DNA from: CAZTTH01 sp964615975
GTDB lineage: Bacteria; Verrucomicrobiota; Lentisphaeria; JABSQK01; JAJFLO01
Reading direction: 5' to 3'
DNA: 64,000 bases
NCBI GenBank assembly: GCA_964615975.1
Contig: CAZTTH010000015.1
Coordinates: 1-64,000 of the forward strand
Shown here: positions 56,287 to 64,000 of the stretch, in pieces
Layout of the letters: every line of letters begins with the position of its first letter
How positions within the stretch are numbered: the stretch's first letter is position 1
Notes under the pieces: generated by a model
What the model was told of the DNA's origin: nothing
The model's database searches: none
The model's input: only the letters and a program-made list of their open reading frames with translations
Translations under genes and position numbers: made by a program

Positions 56287-59181
56287 ATGTTACTTCTGAA
56301 GAATCTCCCCATCAGGAAGAAAATGACCATGATCATTCTGACCGCCTGCGCCACGGTACTCCTGATCTCCTTCATCATCATGGCATTATATGATGGGGTC
56401 GAATTTCGTCGCAATCTGGTTCACGATATGACCGCGCTGGCTGACATTCTCGGAAAAAACAACCGTGCCGCGCTGGCTTTTAATGATACCAACACGGCAA
56501 ACGAGATATTACAGGCCTTGCAGGCCAAACCCCGTGTGCTTATGGCTTGTCTCTATGATCAGGATGGCCATGAATTCGCGGTATATGTCCATCCGAATTA
56601 TTCCGGGGATCCTCCCCCCTCCGTTCAGCATGATGGCTTTCAATTCAAAAATGATTGTCTTGAACTTTTCCGCCCCATCCTGCTTAATGACATGCAGATT
56701 GGCACCATCTTTCTGCGTACAGATTTGGGACAAATCACGGCGCGGCTGCGGGTGTATGTGAATACATCACTGATGGTCCTGGTTGTCTCGCTCATCCTTG
56801 CCTATGTCATCTCCGCCAGGCTGCAACGCCCCATCACCCAGCCCATCCTGGCTCTGGCAAATACGTCCAAGAAGATCACATCACAGCAGGACTATACACT
56901 GCGGGCGGAAAAGTTTAATCACGATGAAATTGGCCATTTGGCAGATGCTTTTAATGACATGATTGTCCAGGTTCAACAGCGCGAAGCGGCATTGCAATCC
57001 GAAATCAGCGAACGACAACAAGCAGAAGAGTCATTACGCGACAGTAAAGCACAAATTCAAACCATTGTTGAGAACCTTGCCGAAGGAGTCGTCGTTTCCG
57101 ATCTCAATGGTCAAATTCTGTATTTTAATCGCGCCGCGCTGAATATGCACGAACTCGATGACACGGGGGATTACCGGCACTCCTTTTCCGCGTTCGCCAC
57201 CAGGTTTGAATTGTCCACCGCAAATGGAACGCTTTTATCTCCGGATCAATGGCCGCTGGCGCGCATCCTGCGCGGCGAAAAACTGACCGACCTGGAATTC
57301 CAGATCCGCCGCCGGAATTCAACCTGGGAACGAATCTATAGTTACAGCGGCGAAATTGCTCGCGACCATTCCGGTGGCTCCCTGATGGCAATCATGACCA
57401 TTCATGACATCTCCGAGCAGAAACAAGCCGATAAAAAGCTGCAGGCACAACTGAGCCGACTCGACCTCCTCAGTCGGATTACCCACGCGATCGGAGAACG
57501 CCAGGACATCGCCAGCATCTATCAGATTGTGCTGCGCACTCTTGAGGAAAATCTTCTTCTTGATTTCACCTGTGTCTGTCATTATGACCATGGTCATAAT
57601 GCCCTCATATTCAACCACATAGGGGTGAATAACTCCGGGTTGATCTCCCGGATCGCCCTTGTCGATCAGGAACAAATTTCCATCGCTGATGGCATCCTGG
57701 CACGCGCGGTTCGCGGACAATTGATTTATGAGCCGGATTTAGGTCAGATAGATTCCTCCTTCCCCCAACGCTTGTTTCGCGCCGGCTTGCGGTCTCTGGT
57801 AATTGCGCCCTTATTGGTGGAAAGTAAAATTTTCGGGGTGTTGATAGCGACACGGAAAGAAGCCAATAGTTTCAGTCCTGGTGAGTATGAATTCATTGGA
57901 CAGTTATGCAAGCATGTGGCCTTGGCCGCGCATCAGGTGCAACTCTATGAATCGTTGCAACAAGCCTATAACGACCTGCATCAGTCCCAGCAAACCATCA
58001 TGCAGCAAGAACGCTTGCGGGCGCTTGGCCAGATGGCCAGCGGTATTGCGCATGACATTAACAATGCCCTCTCCCCGGTTTCACTTTATACCGAATCCCT
58101 GCTGGAAAATGAACCCAATCTCAGCGTTAAGGGACGACAATATCTGGAAACGATTCAACGTGCCATTGATGATGTCTCCCATACCATTGGACGGATGCGT
58201 GAATTCTATCGTCAACGCGATCATCATGTCGAGCATGCCATGATTCAAATCAATGAATTAATTGAACAAGTAATTGAACTGACTCGCGCCCGCTGGTATG
58301 ACATGCCTCAGCAGCGCGGGCATGTGATCAAAATTCAACCGGAACTGGAGGCCAATCTCCCTGCCATCAGAGGATCAGAAAGCGAAATCCGGGAAGCGCT
58401 CACCAATCTCATTTTTAATGCGGTGGATGCCATGCATGAGGGCGGGACATTGACATTGCGAACGAAATCGACCCCTGCTGCGGTGCATCTTGATGGGACT
58501 CCGACATTATCTTCGGTGCATCTCGAAGTGATTGATACCGGAATTGGCATGAGTGAAGAAATTCGGAATCGTTGTCTGGAACCGTTTTATACCAACAAGG
58601 GAGAACGCGGGACTGGATTGGGACTGGCCATGGTGTTTGGAATTTTGCAACGCCATAACGCCGATATTGAAATCCACAGTCAATTAGGCCAGGGCACAAC
58701 GGTTCGGCTTGTATTCCCAGTCCCCCAGACCTCAGTAGACATGCCGCTTAAATCGGCGGTTGATCAAAAGTCACACACGCGAATTCCGCCCATGCGCATT
58801 CTGATCGTGGATGATGATCCGTTTCTGATTAAATCACTTGCAGATACTTTGGAAACCGATAACCATATGGTAGTCAAAGCGAATGGCGGACACCATGGCA
58901 TTGAATTATTTCAGCAGGCCTTTGATCAGGAGCACCCTTTTGATGTCGTGGTTACTGATCTGGGTATGCCAAACGTGGATGGACGCAAAGTCGCCAGCGC
59001 CATTAAAGCCATATCGCCGGCGACGCCGGTGATCATGCTCACGGGGTGGGGACAACGCTTGATTGCCGAAAATGATATTCCAATGAATGTCGATTGTGTT
59101 CTTAATAAACCACCCAAATTACAAGATTTGCGACAAGCCTTGGCGCGATATGGCCACCGCTCATTGAATCACGGAGCGTAA
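56287..59181 (+). CDS. Hybrid sensor kinase (CHASE8-HAMP-PAS-GAF-HisKA-HATPase-REC)
   Basis: A 964-residue membrane kinase. Membrane segments lie near 13-34 and 157-177, framing a periplasmic region (RAALAFNDTNTANEIL) of the CHASE8 kind. HAMP (about 178-235), PAS (250-380), GAF (395-560), then the H-box GIAHDINNALS with His589, ATPase domain (DTGIGMSEE, GTGLGLAMV) and a C-terminal receiver (VVTDLGMPNVDG) with phospho-acceptor Asp891. It starts 15 nt after the YfiR gene, and its periplasmic module is a likely YfiR target. The HDINNALSPV box is typical of kinases with a separate phosphatase-like activity in this class. Confidence 0.92.
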   Translation: MLLLKNLPIRKKMTMIILTACATVLLISFIIMALYDGVEFRRNLVHDMTALADILGKNNRAALAFNDTNTANEILQALQAKPRVLMACLYDQDGHEFAVYVHPNYSGDPPPSVQHDGFQFKNDCLELFRPILLNDMQIGTIFLRTDLGQITARLRVYVNTSLMVLVVSLILAYVISARLQRPITQPILALANTSKKITSQQDYTLRAEKFNHDEIGHLADAFNDMIVQVQQREAALQSEISERQQAEESLRDSKAQIQTIVENLAEGVVVSDLNGQILYFNRAALNMHELDDTGDYRHSFSAFATRFELSTANGTLLSPDQWPLARILRGEKLTDLEFQIRRRNSTWERIYSYSGEIARDHSGGSLMAIMTIHDISEQKQADKKLQAQLSRLDLLSRITHAIGERQDIASIYQIVLRTLEENLLLDFTCVCHYDHGHNALIFNHIGVNNSGLISRIALVDQEQISIADGILARAVRGQLIYEPDLGQIDSSFPQRLFRAGLRSLVIAPLLVESKIFGVLIATRKEANSFSPGEYEFIGQLCKHVALAAHQVQLYESLQQAYNDLHQSQQTIMQQERLRALGQMASGIAHDINNALSPVSLYTESLLENEPNLSVKGRQYLETIQRAIDDVSHTIGRMREFYRQRDHHVEHAMIQINELIEQVIELTRARWYDMPQQRGHVIKIQPELEANLPAIRGSESEIREALTNLIFNAVDAMHEGGTLTLRTKSTPAAVHLDGTPTLSSVHLEVIDTGIGMSEEIRNRCLEPFYTNKGERGTGLGLAMVFGILQRHNADIEIHSQLGQGTTVRLVFPVPQTSVDMPLKSAVDQKSHTRIPPMRILIVDDDPFLIKSLADTLETDNHMVVKANGGHHGIELFQQAFDQEHPFDVVVTDLGMPNVDGRKVASAIKAISPATPVIMLTGWGQRLIAENDIPMNVDCVLNKPPKLQDLRQALARYGHRSLNHGA

Positions 59182-59256
59182 TTCTCAAATCCCTTTATGT
59201 TAAGATGGAGAGTTTTCATTTTCTCATGTGAGCGAAAGACATTTATTCCCGGGATA

Positions 59257-59286
59257 TTGACGTGTGAATCAATCAGGCGATATTTT
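59257..59286 (+). promoter_or_regulatory. Promoter candidate for the REC-PAS kinase
   Basis: TTGACG (59257-59262), an 18-nt spacer and TATTTT (59281-59286), about 60 nt before the start codon at 59349. If real, the second kinase has its own promoter rather than relying only on the upstream operon. Confidence 0.4.
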
Positions 59287-59348
59287 CACAACCGGAACCA
59301 ACACCTCAATAACAACTTATACCCTCCTGTTCTGATGGTTATTTAGAG

Positions 59349-61403
59349 ATGAAATACGATGTGGAAAAACTGGCGATTCGGCTCCTTATCGTCGATGATG
59401 AAGCGCCGCAGATGACAGCCCTCTGTGATACCCTTCGTGATTATGGCTATGAAACCTCTGGATATACCTCCGCATTGGAAGCAATAACCGCCTTGCGCGC
59501 CACCGAATTTGATATCGTTCTCAGCGATCTGATGATGCCGGAGATGGATGGCATCGCGTTTCTGACCGCAGCCCTGGAAATCGACCCCAATCTGGTCGGG
59601 ATCATCATGACCGGTCATGGCACGATCAAAACCGCGGTTTCGGCAATGAAGGTGGGCGCCTTGGATTATGTGCTTAAACCATTCAAGATCAGCGCGATTC
59701 TTCCCGTGCTTAATCGGGCGGCGACCATGCGTCAATTGCGTACCGAGAATATTCAATTAAGAGAAATTATTGGGATTTATGAACTCTGCATGGCACTGAC
59801 ATTCGCCATGGATTACGATACGATTCTGGAGAAAATCGCCGTTGCCGCCCATCACCAGTGCAACCATGGTGATGTGATTGTGATGCTTCCCGATGAAACC
59901 GGCAGGGAATATTGGGCGGCAGTTACTCATGGAGAAAACAGTGAGAAGTTTCGCGGCATCAGAGTCAGCATTGATGCGGCGATGAAGGAATGGATCACGG
60001 GTTTCACTATTGGATCATTAAACAGCGAAGCGATACACGCGGCCCCATCTGGCAGTGAAAATCCACTCCGCCATATCATACCCGGGATCGCCATTCCCAT
60101 GATCTCCGGCGGCAAAGTCATTGGAATTTTGATCTTCAACCCGCTCAACTCCACCCGCCTGGTTACTTCAGGGAAAATCAAGGCAATGAATATTCTCGCG
60201 GGCGCCGGCGCCTCGGCATTGGAATCCGCATTGTTATTACAACAATTGCGCGCCGCTGAAATGCGCTACCGACGGTTGGCGGAAAATGCCGAAGATATTA
60301 TCTATCGTATTGAATTTGAACCCACCCATCGTTATCGCTATGTCAATCAGGCCATTAAATCTCTTACCGGCTACACTCCCGAAGAACTCTATAACGACCC
60401 GGATTTTGGCATTGCCCTAACCCATCCGGATGATCGTCATCTGATCAAACAGATTTATGACGGCGAGTTTGCCAGCGGCATGACCTTCACGATGAGATGG
60501 ATATGCAAGAATACCGCGGTGGTATGGGTGGAACAGCGGGTTATTCGGATCCCCAACGAACTCGGACAATTAATCGCCATCGAGGGCATTGTGCGCGATG
60601 TCACGGAGCGCAAACGCACGGAAGAAGAAATACTCCATCTCAATCAGGAATTGGAACAACGCGTCCGTGATCGCACCGCGGACCTTGAAGCTGCCTATGC
60701 GGAATTGGAATCATTCTCCTATTCAGTATCCCATGACTTAAGAGCGCCTTTGCGCGCCATCGAAGGCTTTTCCAGTATTCTGCTTAAAGATTTTTCATCC
60801 CAGCTTCCGGACCAGACACAATACTTATTGAATCGTATCATTGTCAATACGACCCGCATGAGTCAATTAATTGATGACTTATTGCACTTTTCAAAGTTGC
60901 AAAAACAACCCTTAAAAAAGAATCCGTTGAAATTGCATGACCTTGTTAGTGAAGTCGTGGCTGAATTGCTGGAAGCGACTGGGGATCGCACAATAAATAT
61001 TGTTGTCAACCCCCTGCCTGATTGCACCGGCGACTTGTCCTTGCTCAGGCAGGTTTTCTTCAATCTGTTAGCCAATGCCATAAAATTCACGCGGATCAGG
61101 GAACAAGCCATGATCGAAGTCGGTTGCACTCCACAAACAAAGGAGTTTATCTACTATGTCCGCGACAATGGCGCCGGTTTCAATATGAATTATGGCGATC
61201 GACTGTTTCGCGTCTTTCAGCGCCTTCATCAGGTCAACGCGTTTGAAGGAACCGGACTGGGATTATCCCTGGTAAAAAACATCATTAATCGTCATGGAGG
61301 ACGAATTTGGGCGGAGGGGAAGGAAAATAAGGGAGCAACCTTTTATTTTTCCCTGCCCATAACCTTGGAAGAGAACCCCATATCAGCAAATGATGATCAG
61401 TAG
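59349..61403 (+). CDS. Soluble REC-GAF-PAS-histidine kinase
   Basis: A 684-residue cytoplasmic protein with no membrane segment. The N-terminal receiver has Asp16-Asp17, phospho-acceptor Asp60 in DIVLSDLMMPEMDG and Lys110 before Pro. A GAF-like domain (about 140-290) and a PAS (about 305-425, with GYTPEELYNDP) follow. The HisKA box YSVSHDLRAPLRAIEGF has His462, and the ATPase domain (NLLANAIKFT, RDNGAGFN, GTGLGLSLV) closes it. The bacteriophytochrome-like H-box type suggests PAS/GAF-controlled output. Its receiver is a natural phosphate acceptor for the preceding hybrid kinase, forming a phosphorelay; this is inferred from order alone. Confidence 0.92.
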   Translation: MKYDVEKLAIRLLIVDDEAPQMTALCDTLRDYGYETSGYTSALEAITALRATEFDIVLSDLMMPEMDGIAFLTAALEIDPNLVGIIMTGHGTIKTAVSAMKVGALDYVLKPFKISAILPVLNRAATMRQLRTENIQLREIIGIYELCMALTFAMDYDTILEKIAVAAHHQCNHGDVIVMLPDETGREYWAAVTHGENSEKFRGIRVSIDAAMKEWITGFTIGSLNSEAIHAAPSGSENPLRHIIPGIAIPMISGGKVIGILIFNPLNSTRLVTSGKIKAMNILAGAGASALESALLLQQLRAAEMRYRRLAENAEDIIYRIEFEPTHRYRYVNQAIKSLTGYTPEELYNDPDFGIALTHPDDRHLIKQIYDGEFASGMTFTMRWICKNTAVVWVEQRVIRIPNELGQLIAIEGIVRDVTERKRTEEEILHLNQELEQRVRDRTADLEAAYAELESFSYSVSHDLRAPLRAIEGFSSILLKDFSSQLPDQTQYLLNRIIVNTTRMSQLIDDLLHFSKLQKQPLKKNPLKLHDLVSEVVAELLEATGDRTINIVVNPLPDCTGDLSLLRQVFFNLLANAIKFTRIREQAMIEVGCTPQTKEFIYYVRDNGAGFNMNYGDRLFRVFQRLHQVNAFEGTGLGLSLVKNIINRHGGRIWAEGKENKGATFYFSLPITLEENPISANDDQ

Positions 61404-61808
61404 TTCTGTGGCGCCCTCGCCTGCCATGACCATGGCCAGAACGAACGGTCGCGTTTTTTCCTCTTGAATAGCCCACCATGGTGATTGCCTGAAGACAATC
61501 TTTTCTCTCCCAATCGACTTGAGTCCATAAGCGACGCTGCCACCACCCAATGTAGATTCTCGTTCTCGGCATCGCTCGGTCATAAGTTTGAGGTTGATAA
61601 CCCATGCCTCCAGAGCTTGAAGATCCCATCGAACGCGAAATCCCAGGGTGTTGCTCCATACCGGTTTACCATGATGAAATAAAAACAACTTGCAACCATG
61701 CAATGTAATCCCTGGGAATGCCCCCATTTCATGACCGGAAACTGATACTCGCCCCAGGCTGGAATCACTCTTTGACCGCAAGCAGTATCCCTCTGTTGAT
61801 GATCGCAA
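61383..61808 (-). CDS. Possible small hypothetical protein
   Basis: A 141-codon frame filling most of the gap between the kinase and uppP. Codon usage and residue mix (HGCKLFLFHHGKPVWSNTLGFRV, FVLAMVMAGEGATELLIIIC) look protein-like, and it overlaps the kinase stop by 21 nt. There is no recognised domain, ribosome site or signal peptide, and another frame is open over part of it, so it could be chance. Confidence 0.3.
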   Translation of the reverse strand: MRSSTEGYCLRSKSDSSLGRVSVSGHEMGAFPGITLHGCKLFLFHHGKPVWSNTLGFRVRWDLQALEAWVINLKLMTERCRERESTLGGGSVAYGLKSIGREKIVFRQSPWWAIQEEKTRPFVLAMVMAGEGATELLIIIC

Positions 61809-61923
61809 TGCGGGAATGGCGTCGACGATGGAATTATGAGCCCCACTTTCCGCCGTGTTGGTTTGCTCTCATCGAGACGATGATCATCTCTCAACACCTC
61901 TTCCGGGATGAAGACCATCCAGG

Positions 61924-62742
61924 TCAAAAGCCGTCGTGGTGATTCCAGTACACCGCGATCAGGACCATGCCGAAGATGATCCGGTACCAGGCAAAAGGCA
62001 CAAATGAATACCGTGAAATGAAGCGGATCAAGGTGCGAATGGCGAGCATGCCCGCAAGGAATGACATGATGAATCCAGTGGCAAAAAGAGGAAGATCGTG
62101 CAGTGAGAGGATGTCGCGCTGAGTGAAGAGCTTCACCGCGCTTGCCCCGAGCATGGCCGGAAGCGCCATGAAAAAAGAAAACTCGGTGGCTGCAAGCCGG
62201 GTCAAACCTAATAATAATCCCCCCATGATGGTGGCGCCGGAACGAGAAAATCCCGGAAAAAGTATCGCTAAAATCTGAAAACAACCGATTCCCAATGCCA
62301 CCTGCCAGGAGATGGATTCGATGGTGTTGATGCGGGGATTATGGGGACGCCATTCCGCCCATAAAATCGCCACCCCCCCGAATACCAACGACAATGAGAC
62401 GGAATAGGGATTGAAAAAATGGGTCTCGATCCACTCTTCCGTCGGCAAACCAATGATCACCGCGGGGATGGTGGCAACCATCAGGTTAATGATTAATTGG
62501 CGCGCCTGAGTGTCCTGGATACAATTGAGCCCGACCTGGGTGAGTTTTTCGCGATAGAGCCAGACCACCGCGAGAATAGCGCCCAGTTGAATAAAGATAA
62601 TGAATGCATTTTCCTTAACCCCGGTAAAATTCAGCCAATCCTGAACCAGGATGAGATGTCCGGTTGAAGAAACCGGAATGAATTCCGTGGCTCCTTCGAC
62701 AATTCCCAAAATCACCGCTTTTAACAGGTTGAGTGACTCCAT
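61924..62742 (-). CDS. uppP: Undecaprenyl-diphosphatase UppP (BacA)
   Basis: A 272-residue integral membrane phosphatase that recycles undecaprenyl diphosphate for peptidoglycan synthesis. The first motif ILGIVEGATEFIPVSSTGHL and the second PGFSRSGATIMGGLLLGLTR are diagnostic, with ATEFSFFMALPAMLGAS between helices. About eight membrane helices. It stands alone, about 210 nt from the azurin-like gene. Some bacitracin resistance comes from extra uppP copies, but one copy is ordinary. Confidence 0.96.
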   Translation of the reverse strand: MESLNLLKAVILGIVEGATEFIPVSSTGHLILVQDWLNFTGVKENAFIIFIQLGAILAVVWLYREKLTQVGLNCIQDTQARQLIINLMVATIPAVIIGLPTEEWIETHFFNPYSVSLSLVFGGVAILWAEWRPHNPRINTIESISWQVALGIGCFQILAILFPGFSRSGATIMGGLLLGLTRLAATEFSFFMALPAMLGASAVKLFTQRDILSLHDLPLFATGFIMSFLAGMLAIRTLIRFISRYSFVPFAWYRIIFGMVLIAVYWNHHDGF

Positions 62743-62949
62743 AATCTTGTTGAATACCCTTCTGCCCGGTTTGTTGTTTGTTCTCTAGCGATCAGATATT
62801 ACCATACCCATGACAATAAAATGAAGATTGGAGATCGGGCAAGGCATGGTTTTAATCGGACACGAAAGCCGGGACAACTAATATCCATCCTTCCTGCCAG
62901 CGTATACTTCGCTGCCGGTGGGCCGTGATCGCGGTAAAAGTGTTCGTGT

Positions 62950-63429
62950 TTATGGGGTGACGTGCATCACTCCGCGCATGGATTGCCAATGTCCGGAGTA
63001 GGTGCAGATATAGGGGTAATCACCTGGCGCGGGCGCGGTAAAAACAATCTCGGATTTTTGGCCCGGCGGCGCCAGCGGAGTGCGCAGCAAGATCTTCGGA
63101 TGGTTATCGGGGTAGAATTCCTTGGTTTGTCCCGCTTCAGCGGAGGCTTTGCCGACTTCTGCGACCACCGCATCCAGTTCGGCGGCGGATGAACATCGGG
63201 TTAAAAGGACGAAATTATGCGACATGACCATCGGCAATCCAGTGGCGATATTGTCCATGACGACACGGACTTGTTTCCCGGTTTTGACTGTAAATTCAGT
63301 TTGTTTCCACTTTAATTCATTGTACTGTGGCTGCATGAAGATTTCATAATCGATTTTGCTTCCGCACCCGCCGGCGATCATCAAACCAACGCCAATTACC
63401 GCGCCAATGGCAAAGTTTCTGGTTTTCAT
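62950..63429 (-). CDS. Azurin-like cupredoxin lipoprotein
   Basis: A 159-residue blue-copper-type protein. The N-terminus ends in AGGC (Cys22), a weak lipobox, so membrane anchoring is likely. Copper ligands match azurin spacing: His71 in SHNFVL, then Cys142, His147 and Met151 in CTYSGHWQSM. Mid-chain TKEFYPDNH and PPGQKSEIVFTAP are also azurin-like. It should carry single electrons in the periplasm; the partner is unknown. No respiratory genes adjoin it. Confidence 0.88.
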   Translation of the reverse strand: MKTRNFAIGAVIGVGLMIAGGCGSKIDYEIFMQPQYNELKWKQTEFTVKTGKQVRVVMDNIATGLPMVMSHNFVLLTRCSSAAELDAVVAEVGKASAEAGQTKEFYPDNHPKILLRTPLAPPGQKSEIVFTAPAPGDYPYICTYSGHWQSMRGVMHVTP

Positions 63430-63611
63430 GGATTATCCTCTTTGAAAGAATGTGGTGGCCCGTTATCAGGTTTTAACTATGATATTAATTTGGTTTTGAA
63501 TCAACAACGGATTAACATATCCTTCTTATGTGGTGCTGCAATCAAGTTCAATCTTTAGATTACGGCTCATTTCACCTCAAAAATAAAATAAAATCAGCGT
63601 GGAGATTTATC

Positions 63612-64000
63612 ATGTATCGCAATCTAATATGGCTCATTTGCTTAATTTTATTCGTTTCAACCAGGCCAATCAATGGCGGGGAAACTCTGACATTGAATCG
63701 TCAGGAGGTAACGCGATTGATCAGCGATCAAATTCACATCGACGACCCCAACAAAATCACCGCCATCCTTGATCGTATCATTGGCAATAAAGATTGGGAA
63801 CCTTATGGATTTGTCTTGCCGGATAATGGCATCAGGGTGGATGTGATGAAAAATGAAATGACCGCGGGCACCTTCTGGATTCATGATCAGTCGATTTATT
63901 GCTTCCATCAGGACCGTTATGAAATACGGCGCATCTCCGCCGTGCAGAAAAGTCAAGTGGTTGCTTTGCTCGGGGTCGCCGGGAAAGCAAAAATTGCTCC
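63612..64000 (+). CDS. Secreted protein of unknown function (cut by window edge)
   Basis: Begins at ATG 63612, after GGAGA about 6 nt upstream, and runs off the window. The first 22 residues (MYRNLIWLICLILFVSTRP) form a signal peptide. The visible 129 codons have a mixed alpha/beta character with repeated acidic and aromatic residues (IDDPNKITAILDRIIG, FWIHDQSIYCFHQDRYEIRR), not matching a family that I recognise. The C-terminal part is missing. Confidence 0.65.
   Translation, partial: MYRNLIWLICLILFVSTRPINGGETLTLNRQEVTRLISDQIHIDDPNKITAILDRIIGNKDWEPYGFVLPDNGIRVDVMKNEMTAGTFWIHDQSIYCFHQDRYEIRRISAVQKSQVVALLGVAGKAKIA

Noticed and set aside
61580..62284. 234-codon minus-strand frame overlapping uppP
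   Set aside because: It overlaps the well-supported uppP frame and its sequence is histidine-rich and unlike proteins.

Overview
The window is a Gram-negative bacterial chromosome segment of about even base composition. A TonB-dependent outer-membrane receptor, several predicted lipoproteins, periplasmic YfiR and a periplasmic lytic transglycosylase point to a double-membrane cell. Most genes are housekeeping: prfA, prfB, rpmE, pnp, ligA, ruvC, yebC, xerC, hemA, trxB, argG, thiC, ychF, rbgA and uppP. There is no rRNA, phage or IS element, and one tRNA (Leu-GAG). The phylum cannot be fixed from this window. Dispersed palindromes built from motifs such as CCCAGCGC-GCGCTGGG, a DUF4175-like coiled-coil membrane protein and a response-regulator/Ser-Thr-kinase fusion remind me of the Planctomycetes-Verrucomicrobia-Lentisphaerae group, but that is inference.

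Layout. 0.2-5.2 kb (minus): a CHASE4-type sensor kinase, then a LysM protein, aminotransferase and SDR run. 5.2-5.8 kb: a large inverted repeat. 5.8-13.1 kb (minus): argG, ychF, a small secreted protein, prfA, rpmE and pnp, the last with a good sigma70-type promoter. 13.5-19.3 kb (minus): recD coupled to a membrane Zn-peptidase, a 3D-domain lipoprotein, and a ccsA/hemX-hemA pair. 19.6-27.5 kb (mostly plus): ferritin, Nudix hydrolase, tRNA-Leu and trxB (both minus), yebC-ruvC, thiC, a glycosyltransferase and xerC. 27.5-33.6 kb (minus): a degenerate SGNH protein, a DUF4175-like giant, and prfB with its programmed +1 frameshift. 33.9-37.4 kb (plus): a membrane protein, the REC-kinase fusion and DoxX. 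37.4-39.5 kb (minus): ligA. 39.6-44.9 kb (plus): a transaldolase with a histone-H1-like Lys/Ala/Pro tail, then a 1140-residue E1alpha-E1beta-lipoyl-KASIII fusion. 45.1-48.7 kb (minus): a lytic transglycosylase, a SirB1-like protein, a secreted unknown and RbgA. 49.2-53.4 kb (plus): TreZ and GlgX. 53.6-61.4 kb (plus): a signalling block of TonB receptor, YfiR, CHASE8-type hybrid kinase and REC-PAS kinase. 61.4-64.0 kb: uppP, an azurin-like lipoprotein and an incomplete secreted protein.

The most unusual content is the decarboxylase-lipoyl-ketoacyl synthase fusion, which could channel a 2-oxo-acid-derived acyl group straight into condensation. Next come the transaldolase with the chromatin-like tail, and the receptor-YfiR-CHASE8 kinase block, which resembles YfiBNR signalling rewired to phosphotransfer.
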